21,197 nucleotides of DNA from an uncultured Atopostipes sp. (GTDB lineage Bacteria; Bacillota; Bacilli; Lactobacillales; Carnobacteriaceae_A): positions 1 to 21,197 of the forward strand of contig CAJUOQ010000033.1 of assembly GCA_910588235.1 (NCBI GenBank). Direction: 5' to 3'. The notes under the pieces are model-generated. The model did no database searches. It was not told the origin of the DNA and saw only the letters and a program-made list of their open reading frames with translations. This document shows, piece by piece, positions 15,299 to 21,197 of this stretch. The position numbers and the translations under genes were made by a program. Each line of letters opens with the position of its first letter. Within the stretch, counting starts at the first letter, position 1.

Positions 15299-16771
15299 TT
15301 AATACTCAACTAATTTCAATTGTTGATCTTCTATCCGCCAAATCTGTTCAGCCACATTCTCCATAAAATATTCATCGTGAGAAGTGAATAATATGGTCCC
15401 ACGGTAACTTTTCATCAAACTTTCTAAAGCTTCGATCGTTTGAATATCAATAAAGTTGGTCGGTTCGTCCAAAATTAACACATTACTTGGATCTGTAAAT
15501 AACTTAGCAATGACTAGACGGGTCGCTTCGCCTCCACTCAAATCAGTGATCATTTTCTTCATAATTTCGGTCTGATCAAAACCTAAATTATTCAGAATAC
15601 TTCGAATCACAGACTCCTTTAAATGTGAATCTTGTTTTAAGAAGGCCAACATCGTCTGATCTTTTTGCAGTTGATAAGCCATTTGTTTATAAACAGAGAA
15701 GACCACTTTATTCGACAAAGTAATCCCTTCGCCATCCTTCACAATGTGTTCTAATAAAGAGGATTTTCCAGATCCATTGGGGCCTACGATACCAATTCTT
15801 TTCCCCAACGGCAATTGGAAATTAGCTTCGTCAAATAAACGATTCTCTCCCTTTTGAATAGTTACTTTTTGACCCATAATCGGAAAATCATTGTGCATTT
15901 CTAAGTTTTTAGGCAGCGGAAAATTAATCTCAGCCTCTTGTTCTATCTTTTCAACTTCTTCTAACTGCTCTGCTCGTTTTTGGATAGCTTTGGCCGATTT
16001 ATGAGCGGCTTTTTGAACCGTATCTTTCTGCTTGGAAGCAGCTAAACGGTCAGGCTTTACCGCCCGGTTCTTCTGCTTCTGACTAACATTCCCTAACTTT
16101 TCTGCTTGTCTTTGTTTTTCTTGCGCCGTTTGCTCCAAACGTTTCTTTTCTTTAACAAACTGTTCATATGCATTTTCTTGTTCAATTAACAGATGTTCTT
16201 TTTGCTTTTGATAGTCCGAATAATTTCCTGGATAAATCGTTACTTTCCCATCTTTAACTTCCCAAATCGTATCTACCACTTCATCTAAAAAGTAACGATC
16301 ATGACTAACCACCAATAATGTACCATAATAATATTTTAGTTGATCAATTAAAAATTGAATGCCATTCTGATCTAAATGTGTTGTTGGCTCATCCATTAAT
16401 AAGCCAAATTGATACGTAGAAAAGAATTCAGCTAGGCGTAACCGCGTTTGTTCCCCACCACTAAAGTTGTCTACTTCATGTTCAGGAACTTCTAATCGGG
16501 ATAAATATTCGGGATCTATGGTTTCATAACCAGAACCTAAATCGGTCTCGATTTGCTCATAATAGTTAAAATCAATTGTTCGGTGTACCCAACCTATATC
16601 CGGTTCTATTTGTCCAGAAATTATATTGAGTAAGGTACTCTTCCCCTCACCGTTACTTCCTATAATACCTACTTTTTCATTTTCATACACTTTTAATTCG
16701 TCAATCGCGAGTATTTCTCTACTCATAAAACTTTTTTCAACATTTTTTAGTTCTAATACAAGGTTTTGCAT
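15299..16771 (-). CDS. Msr-like ABC-F ribosome-protection protein
   Basis: This 490-residue soluble protein has two ABC domains without membrane segments, the ABC-F plan. The motifs are Walker A GSNGEGKST, signature FSGGEQTR and MDEPTTHLD, then the charged interdomain linker, then GPNGSGKSS, LSGGEATR and LILDEPTNFID. Linker motifs such as KQKNRAVKPDRLAASKQK and EQLEEVEK resemble MsrA/MsrC/MsrD, and the length is within a few residues of theirs. Such proteins displace macrolides (and streptogramin B) from the exit tunnel. The ATG follows AGGAGTGAG at about 10 nt. All catalytic motifs are intact, including both Walker B glutamates. Control is by the leader peptide and attenuator upstream, which also point to macrolides. 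The exact substrate range needs a resistance test. Confidence 0.9.
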   Translation of the reverse strand: MQNLVLELKNVEKSFMSREILAIDELKVYENEKVGIIGSNGEGKSTLLNIISGQIEPDIGWVHRTIDFNYYEQIETDLGSGYETIDPEYLSRLEVPEHEVDNFSGGEQTRLRLAEFFSTYQFGLLMDEPTTHLDQNGIQFLIDQLKYYYGTLLVVSHDRYFLDEVVDTIWEVKDGKVTIYPGNYSDYQKQKEHLLIEQENAYEQFVKEKKRLEQTAQEKQRQAEKLGNVSQKQKNRAVKPDRLAASKQKDTVQKAAHKSAKAIQKRAEQLEEVEKIEQEAEINFPLPKNLEMHNDFPIMGQKVTIQKGENRLFDEANFQLPLGKRIGIVGPNGSGKSSLLEHIVKDGEGITLSNKVVFSVYKQMAYQLQKDQTMLAFLKQDSHLKESVIRSILNNLGFDQTEIMKKMITDLSGGEATRLVIAKLFTDPSNVLILDEPTNFIDIQTIEALESLMKSYRGTILFTSHDEYFMENVAEQIWRIEDQQLKLVEY

Positions 16772-16835
16772 CTTTCACTCACTCCTGCAGATTTTATCCC
16801 TCTACTTGTTTCTACTTTTTTTGAAATAAGGCAAT

Positions 16836-16874
16836 AAAAAATGCAGGTCAAAGTCTTATCCACTCTAATCTGCA
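16836..16874 (-). terminator. Attenuator terminator before the Msr-like gene
   Basis: On the minus strand TGCAGATTAGAGT (16862-16874) pairs with ACTTTGACCTGCA (16842-16854) over 13 positions with one mismatch and two G-U pairs. The loop is 7 nt and T6 follows. It lies 65 nt upstream of the ATG, so RNA polymerase would stop before the gene unless the left arm is captured. Confidence 0.85.
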
Positions 16875-17019
16875 AAAAGAATCATATTTTGGGCATGAAA
16901 AATCAGTCGTCCTCTGAAAAGACAACACTAAATAGAAACGAAAAACCCAATGCAGATTATTAAGCATGACAAAAAAGCCAATCTATTGAATAAGATTGAA
17001 CTGCTTTTTATTGCCATAC

Positions 17020-17046
17020 TTAGCGTAATCGCATTGAGTTTGTCAT
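17020..17046 (-). CDS. ErmDL-like leader peptide MTNSMRLR
   Basis: The 8-codon frame ATG-ACA-AAC-TCA-ATG-CGA-TTA-CGC-TAA follows a perfect AAGGAG (17057-17062) with a 10-nt spacer. The peptide differs at one residue from the first eight of the ErmD leader peptide (MTHSMRLR), on which macrolides arrest the ribosome at the Arg-Leu-Arg (+X+) motif. Here the stop codon follows the arrest arginine directly, so the peptide is reduced to the sensor itself. An ATGTAG just upstream (17049-17054) is too close to the binding site to compete well. Confidence 0.8.
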   Translation of the reverse strand: MTNSMRLR

Positions 17047-17077
17047 CCCTACATCGCTCCTTGTTTTAGTTATGAAT

Positions 17078-17106
17078 AATCTAACAGAAATCGTTTAAAA
17101 TTTCAA
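17078..17106 (-). promoter_or_regulatory. Promoter of the Msr-like leader
   Basis: TTGAAA (17101-17106) and TAGATT (17078-17083) are separated by 17 nt on the minus strand. Transcription would start near 17072, just before the leader peptide's ribosome binding site. The -35 starts only 8 nt after the stop of the upstream small gene. Confidence 0.6.
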
Positions 17107-17113
17107 GCGTTTA

Positions 17114-17290
17114 TTATTCTTCCTTTTCTTCCTCTAATTCTTCTTTGATTGAAGCATCATAGGTTACTCCTAAAGCAACCCCTACAGCTAAAAAAGCCAT
17201 GTTGTTTAAAACCAATCCAAGAGCTGTTCCAACCGATGCACCAGTAGCAATACCGACACCTACTTTTTTATTCGTATCTTTTTTTGCCAT
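17114..17290 (-). CDS. Small glycine-rich membrane protein, 58 residues
   Basis: The frame starts MAKKDTNKKVG with a perfect AAGGAGG 7 nt upstream and ends in a double stop (TAATAA). After a basic head come glycine- and alanine-rich hydrophobic stretches with G-x3-G spacing (VGVGIATGASVGTALGLV; MAFLAVGVALGV), then a very acidic tail (KEELEEEKEE). This looks like a glycine-zipper-type small membrane protein. I do not recognise a named family and assign no function. It sits between the second AI-2E gene and the Msr leader, 97 nt after the AI-2E stop. The strong binding site and clean codon structure make it a real gene. Confidence 0.78.
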   Translation of the reverse strand: MAKKDTNKKVGVGIATGASVGTALGLVLNNMAFLAVGVALGVTYDASIKEELEEEKEE

Positions 17291-17387
17291 GATGAAGCCT
17301 CCTTTTATTTATTATCCACGTTCTGTTCTATAAATCTTTTGTAATAATAAAATGAAAGTATCTTCGATTGTTGTGTGTTATAGCGAG

Positions 17388-18545
17388 TTATTCTCTGCGC
17401 ATAGCAGTGATCGTTCGGTAATATAATTCTTTCAAATCTAGCATGGTATTATCTAAAAGTCCTGATCTGATGACACTAAGTATCACAACGATAACGAGCG
17501 GTCCTAATAAAGCGCCCCATAAACCTGATATTTGAATCCCAGTATAAATACCAATTAATGCAAAAAGCGGGTGTAAGCCCGTTTGTGTTCCCATAATTTT
17601 GGGTTCAGTCACTCGACGGAACAAGAAAAAGCCTACGCCTAAAAGAACTAAAAATACTCCTTTACTGGGGTCCCCTAAAATATATTCAACAATCCCCCAT
17701 GGAACAAGTGCTGCAATCGTTCCTAGTAATGGGATCAAATCAATAATAGCCAGTAAAATAGCGATCGTCAATGCATATTCTTGCCCATAAAGCACGAAAG
17801 CAATAAACATAAAAAGAAAAGCTATAAAAGATAAAATAAATTGTGTTTTAATATAACCACCCACGGCCACTAACGTTGAGTCTCTCAAGAGAGCAGCGGT
17901 ATTGATTAAACGTTTATCTACTCTTTTTTTAATGAAAGCTTTTATATGATTATAGTCAGACATCATAAAGTATAAAGACAGGAAAAAAGTTAACAAGTCT
18001 AAGAAAAAAGTCCCCGTACTCGAAATAATAGACCGTGTGGTTGTGACAGTAATATTTAAAAGATTTCGGCTAATATTTCGAATAAATTCCAAAATACTTT
18101 CAACAAAATGATCAATCATTTCAATCACTTCTGTAGGTAATCCATCAATTTTACTCGTTACCCATAATTGCAATCTTTCAAAATCTACTACAATATCTGA
18201 CCAGTTACTCTGTATGTTGGTCGCTAACCCAATGATCTCTCGGATAAGCGTTGAGAATATGTAATAAAAGAAAAAAGAAATGATCGAAAGAATAAAGATT
18301 GTTAAAATAAAGGTAATAAAATTTCTAGAAGATTTTGAATCAATGTTTAATCGATTCAACCAACCATTTATTCTATCAACCAACGGGTTCGCAATCGCCG
18401 CCAAAAAAAAAGCCAATATAAAGGGGTAAAATAAATAAATGAACTTGGGTAAACCATAAATAATTAAAAGGATTAAGGAAACCGCAAGAATCAAGCGAAT
18501 TCCTAAACGTTTAAAGAGTTTCGAGTTTGTACTAGTTTTTTGCAT
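17388..18545 (-). CDS. AI-2E family transporter (second copy in the window)
   Basis: This 385-residue protein has the family layout: paired N-terminal helices (LILAVSLILLIIYGLP; LFYPFILAFFLAAIANPLVDRI), a middle region of lower hydrophobicity, and a C-terminal bundle with LAIIDLIPLLGTIAALVPWG and IMGTQTGLHPLFALIGIYTG. The pattern resembles the YtvI-like branch of the family, known from sporulating bacilli but also present more widely. The cargo is unknown. I chose the ATG at 18545 because GGGGTG lies 9 nt before it; an upstream in-frame GTG (18557) overlaps that binding site. A candidate promoter lies at 18581-18609. Confidence 0.88.
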   Translation of the reverse strand: MQKTSTNSKLFKRLGIRLILAVSLILLIIYGLPKFIYLFYPFILAFFLAAIANPLVDRINGWLNRLNIDSKSSRNFITFILTIFILSIISFFFYYIFSTLIREIIGLATNIQSNWSDIVVDFERLQLWVTSKIDGLPTEVIEMIDHFVESILEFIRNISRNLLNITVTTTRSIISSTGTFFLDLLTFFLSLYFMMSDYNHIKAFIKKRVDKRLINTAALLRDSTLVAVGGYIKTQFILSFIAFLFMFIAFVLYGQEYALTIAILLAIIDLIPLLGTIAALVPWGIVEYILGDPSKGVFLVLLGVGFFLFRRVTEPKIMGTQTGLHPLFALIGIYTGIQISGLWGALLGPLVIVVILSVIRSGLLDNTMLDLKELYYRTITAMRRE

Positions 18546-18866
18546 CCTATATTTCACCCCATGAATTGATAAACTTCTTATATAGACAGTTTAAGTGATT
18601 CAGCTGCAAATAGCTATTTTAAATATTATCTTTTTATTGGGGAATCAATCTTAAAATGTACTTTTTTCACAAAACAATTGATTAAAGAATGACTATCACG
18701 TATCTTTCTATAAAATGCTTTTATGAGACGCAATAGCTTTTCAATATTTATTCAATAGCCAGACTAAAAGTAACAGATTAACAGCCAAAAAGTCAATCAA
18801 TAATAAAAATCGCTTTGTTCTATTTACGTTTTCTCACTATCGTTAGTCCTACACTGCACTTATTCT
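18546..18866. other. Intergenic stretch with one promoter candidate
   Basis: This AT-rich gap upstream of the second AI-2E gene holds a candidate minus-strand promoter, TTGCAG (18604-18609) and TCTATA (18581-18586) with a 17-nt spacer. Beyond that I see no open frame of note, no clear terminator after the MazG-like gene and no repeats. Confidence 0.4.
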
Positions 18867-19202
18867 TTATAAATCCGTGTACTTATCGTTTTTCCCTTTG
18901 CTTTTTTCAACGGGATATTTTTTAGCATTTTTCACTAGCTTTTCTTCCATAATCTCTTCGATGTCAAGATCCAGATTGTCCGCTAACATATGCGCATAAA
19001 TTAAAACATCTGCTAATTCTTCTTTAATATGTTCCAAATTAGCTTCCGTTGCTTCCTCAGGTGTTTTCCACTGAAAAATTTCTAGAAGTTCGGCTGCTTC
19101 CAAAGAAATTGAAATCGCTAAATCTTTTTCATTATGGAATTGAAGCCAGTCGCGATCTTTTCTAAATTTATTCACTTTATCCATGATATCCATTTGGTTC
19201 AT
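18867..19202 (-). CDS. MazG-like nucleotide pyrophosphohydrolase
   Basis: This 111-residue protein is an all-alpha NTP pyrophosphatase of the MazG/RS21-C6 type, which hydrolyses (d)NTPs to monophosphates and pyrophosphate and is thought to clean up non-canonical nucleotides. The metal-binding pair is clear: SLEAAE with Glu35 and Glu38, and EELADVLIYA with Glu62 and Asp65. The charged C-terminus ends KKYPVEKSKGKNDKYTDL, as in the small single-domain members that house-clean dCTP analogues. The ATG at 19202 follows AAAGGAAAG. Which nucleotide it prefers cannot be read from sequence. Confidence 0.9.
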   Translation of the reverse strand: MNQMDIMDKVNKFRKDRDWLQFHNEKDLAISISLEAAELLEIFQWKTPEEATEANLEHIKEELADVLIYAHMLADNLDLDIEEIMEEKLVKNAKKYPVEKSKGKNDKYTDL

Positions 19203-19469
19203 CTCTTTCCTTTCATCATTATATGCATTTTAACATACTTCGATTTAAGCTGCATTTATCTTTTTATATAAAAGAAGCCTCAAAAATCAGCATTGAACTT
19301 CTACGCTAACTTTTAAGGGCATCAGATATTGTGTTATAACTTCAATATTTTAAAAACGCCTTACCTTAAGCTTTTCTGATTACAAATGCAATGTAAAACA
19401 ATCAAATATATAGACGATTTCTTTTCTAAAAAGTAGAAAACTATTATCTCTAGTTTTGATCGTTATGTC

Positions 19470-21170
19470 TTAACTTGCATTTTCAAATTGACTGTTGTAC
19501 AAGTCTGTATAAAAACCCTTTTGAGCCATTAATTCATTATGGCTCCCACTTTCAACAATATCCCCTTCATCCATGACTAAAATCATATCTGCATCTTTAA
19601 TGGTTGAGAGTCGATGGGCAATTACAAACGTTGTGCGCCCTTCCATCAAAGCATCCATGGCCTCCTGGATTTTTAATTCTGTCCGAGTGTCAACAGAACT
19701 CGTTGCTTCGTCAAGAATCAACATTGGTTTATCAGCAATGATTGCCCGTGCAATCGTGAACTGCTGTCTTTGTCCTTGAGATAAGCTCGTTTGATCATCT
19801 AAGACGGTATCATATCCATTAGGCAATCTTTGGATAAATGAATCAATGCCTACAGCTTCACACGCTTGGATCATTTCTTCATCTGAAACATTAGGGGTAT
19901 TATAAACTAAATTTTCCCGGACTGTTCCTTCAAAAACCCAAGTGTCTTGGAGAACCATACAGAATTGTTCTCGAACATTTTCTCTAGTCAATGAATGGAT
20001 GGAAAGATGATCGATATAAATTTCTCCACGATCAATCTCAAAAAAGCGCATCAGTAGATTGACAATGGTCGTTTTTCCAGCTCCAGTGTGTCCAACAATA
20101 GCAACTTTTTGCCCTGGTTTTGCGACCGCAGAAAAGTTTTTGACCACTGGTTCTGCTGTTTTATTATAACTAAACTGTACATTTTTAAACTCTACGTTTC
20201 CTTCCGCATTGTTAAGGTAAGTTTTTTTATAGCTTTCATCGGCCATTTCCTCTTCTTCCAACATAGCAAAGACGCGTTCGCCTGCAGCGGCTGCTGATTG
20301 TAATGCTTGGACAGCTTGAGCGATTTGCGCAAGGGGTTGAGTAAACAAGCGAACATACAGAATAAAAGCCACGACTACTCCAAAAGAAATATTCCCATTG
20401 ATCGTCAATGACGCCCCCACTATAGAAACAGCCACATAACCAAAATTGCCAATAAAAGTCATAATAGGCATCATTAAACTAGATAACGCTTGTGCTTTAA
20501 AGCCACTATCCCGCAGTTTTTCATTCATAGCTAGAAAGTCTTTCCGAGCCATTTCTTCGCCATTATAAACTTTAACGACAGTGTGCCCAGAATACGTTTC
20601 TTCAATCTGCCCATTAATTGTTCCTAGATGATTTTGCTGTTGCACAAAATATTTCTGAGAATTTGCCATAATAGTCCCCATTAAAAGAAGCCCAACTAAT
20701 GTCGTCCCGATAGCTGTTAAGGTCAATAAACTATTCGTAAGTAGCATCATCACTAATGATCCGAATAACATTGTACCGGACGAAATCAAGTTTTGTACAC
20801 TCATATTTAACGCGCGTCCAATTGTGTCAACATCATTTGTAACACGGGATAAAGTGTCACCAACTGTCGTCTCACTAAAGTAAGCCATCGGCAATCGGTT
20901 TATTTTGTTTGAAATATCGGAGCGAAGACTTTTAGAGATTGTTTGTGTAATACCCACCATAATCCATCCTTGCAGTAAGGTAAATAGTCCGCCTAATCCA
21001 TACAATAGTAAAAGAGATAAACCGATATCCCTGACAGCTGTTAAATCTATGTTTGTCTCTATACCTGCTGTGATCATATCCGTCATAGCTGCTAAACGAG
21101 CAGGTCCGATGACAGTTAATATATTTCCCCCTGCTGCAAAAAGAGTACTTCCAAAATTTTCTTTATATTT
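19470..21170 (-). CDS. ABC exporter (membrane domain fused to ATPase), 5' end disrupted
   Basis: The half-transporter has a membrane domain of the multidrug-exporter type, then an ATPase with Walker A GHTGAGKTT, signature LSQGQRQQ, Walker B MLILDEATSSVD and the switch AHRLS. Members of this group usually work as heterodimers, with the partner gene adjacent, here presumably beyond the right edge. The frame stays open and family-like upstream of the ATG at 21086 (KENFGS..., GGNILTVIGP, part of the first membrane helix), but runs into an in-frame TAG (21171-21173) and a TAA (21183-21185) before any start codon. Starting at 21086 would lose the first helix. So either a frameshift lies near 21160-21175 (one A missing in the run would join it to the open frame read as RLYKVNVR) or the gene is broken. 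Confidence 0.8.
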   Translation of the reverse strand, partial: KYKENFGSTLFAAGGNILTVIGPARLAAMTDMITAGIETNIDLTAVRDIGLSLLLLYGLGGLFTLLQGWIMVGITQTISKSLRSDISNKINRLPMAYFSETTVGDTLSRVTNDVDTIGRALNMSVQNLISSGTMLFGSLVMMLLTNSLLTLTAIGTTLVGLLLMGTIMANSQKYFVQQQNHLGTINGQIEETYSGHTVVKVYNGEEMARKDFLAMNEKLRDSGFKAQALSSLMMPIMTFIGNFGYVAVSIVGASLTINGNISFGVVVAFILYVRLFTQPLAQIAQAVQALQSAAAAGERVFAMLEEEEMADESYKKTYLNNAEGNVEFKNVQFSYNKTAEPVVKNFSAVAKPGQKVAIVGHTGAGKTTIVNLLMRFFEIDRGEIYIDHLSIHSLTRENVREQFCMVLQDTWVFEGTVRENLVYNTPNVSDEEMIQACEAVGIDSFIQRLPNGYDTVLDDQTSLSQGQRQQFTIARAIIADKPMLILDEATSSVDTRTELKIQEAMDALMEGRTTFVIAHRLSTIKDADMILVMDEGDIVESGSHNELMAQKGFYTDLYNSQFENAS

Positions 21171-21197
21171 CTAACATTTACCTTATACAAACGTTGT

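Larger units (their letters stand above)
16772..17072 (-). promoter_or_regulatory. Macrolide-type attenuation leader of the Msr-like gene
   Basis: Three mutually exclusive pairings are visible. Strand 1, CTCAATGCGATTA (17026-17038, within the leader peptide codons), pairs with strand 2, TAATCTGCATTGGG (16946-16959), over 13 bp with one bulge. Strand 2 can instead use AATCTGCA (16951-16958) to pair with TGCAGATT (16867-16874), the left arm of the terminator. With strands 1 and 2 paired, the terminator forms. A ribosome stalled on the peptide codons would cover strand 1 and free strand 2 to anti-terminate. A second hairpin ending in GCTTTTTT (16971-17009) lies just after the peptide and may be an early termination or pause site. 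The pairing is seen; the switching is inference. Confidence 0.75.

Noticed and set aside
17049..17054. ATGTAG start-stop pair just upstream of the MTNSMRLR frame
   Set aside because: It is only two bases from the AAGGAG site, too close for initiation, whereas the MTNSMRLR start is at 10 nt.
10928..18545. The two AI-2E family genes as a duplication bounding a mobile island
   Set aside because: Their protein sequences differ widely, there are no flanking repeats or recombinase genes, and each has its own promoter context.
19422..19440. TTTTCTA/TAGAAAA hairpin after the ABC exporter gene
   Set aside because: Nearly all A-T pairs and no T-run on either side, so not called as a terminator.

Overview
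The window is AT-rich, with strong AAGGAGG-type ribosome binding sites and many tight Rho-independent terminators. It looks like a low-GC Firmicute of the order Lactobacillales, probably Carnobacteriaceae or Enterococcaceae. The evidence is the citrate-lyase cluster with a CitO-like GntR regulator, a CcpA (cre) site, an MptD-type ECF transporter and Msr/Vga-type ABC-F genes. The genus cannot be fixed from this sequence alone.

Layout. (1) 1-2780, minus strand: a three-gene ECF transporter operon (S component, T component, fused double ATPase) with overlapping genes. It ends in a terminator directly followed by the 5' end of a bacterial class C group II intron that runs off the left edge. (2) 2923-3264: the remnant of a DsbA-family oxidoreductase gene. 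(3) 3425-9607: the citrate lyase locus. A GntR regulator and citG are transcribed leftward; citC-citD-citE-citF-citX are transcribed rightward from a divergent control region holding a good promoter and a cre site over the transcription start. No citrate transporter or oxaloacetate decarboxylase is present. (4) 9685-13189: a NERD-domain protein, an AI-2E family membrane protein and a CorA-like transporter. (5) 13222-17106: two tandem antibiotic-resistance-type ABC-F genes on the minus strand, each behind its own attenuator. The upstream Msr-like gene is intact; the downstream Vga-like gene carries one in-frame stop codon. (6) 17114-21197, minus strand: a 58-residue glycine-rich membrane protein, a second AI-2E protein, a MazG-like pyrophosphohydrolase and an ABC exporter whose 5' end is disrupted or unreadable near the right edge.

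The most interesting part is the leader of the Msr-like gene. It encodes an 8-residue peptide, MTNSMRLR, nearly the same as the first eight residues of the macrolide-sensing ErmD leader peptide (MTHSMRLR). Its Ser-Met-Arg-Leu codons lie inside a segment that can pair with a downstream anti-terminator strand, which can in turn pair with the left arm of a strong terminator just before the gene. This gives a complete, testable model of macrolide-induced transcription attenuation, with an Erm-type sensor placed in front of an ABC-F ribosome-protection gene. The Vga-like pseudogene keeps a separate attenuator of its own.
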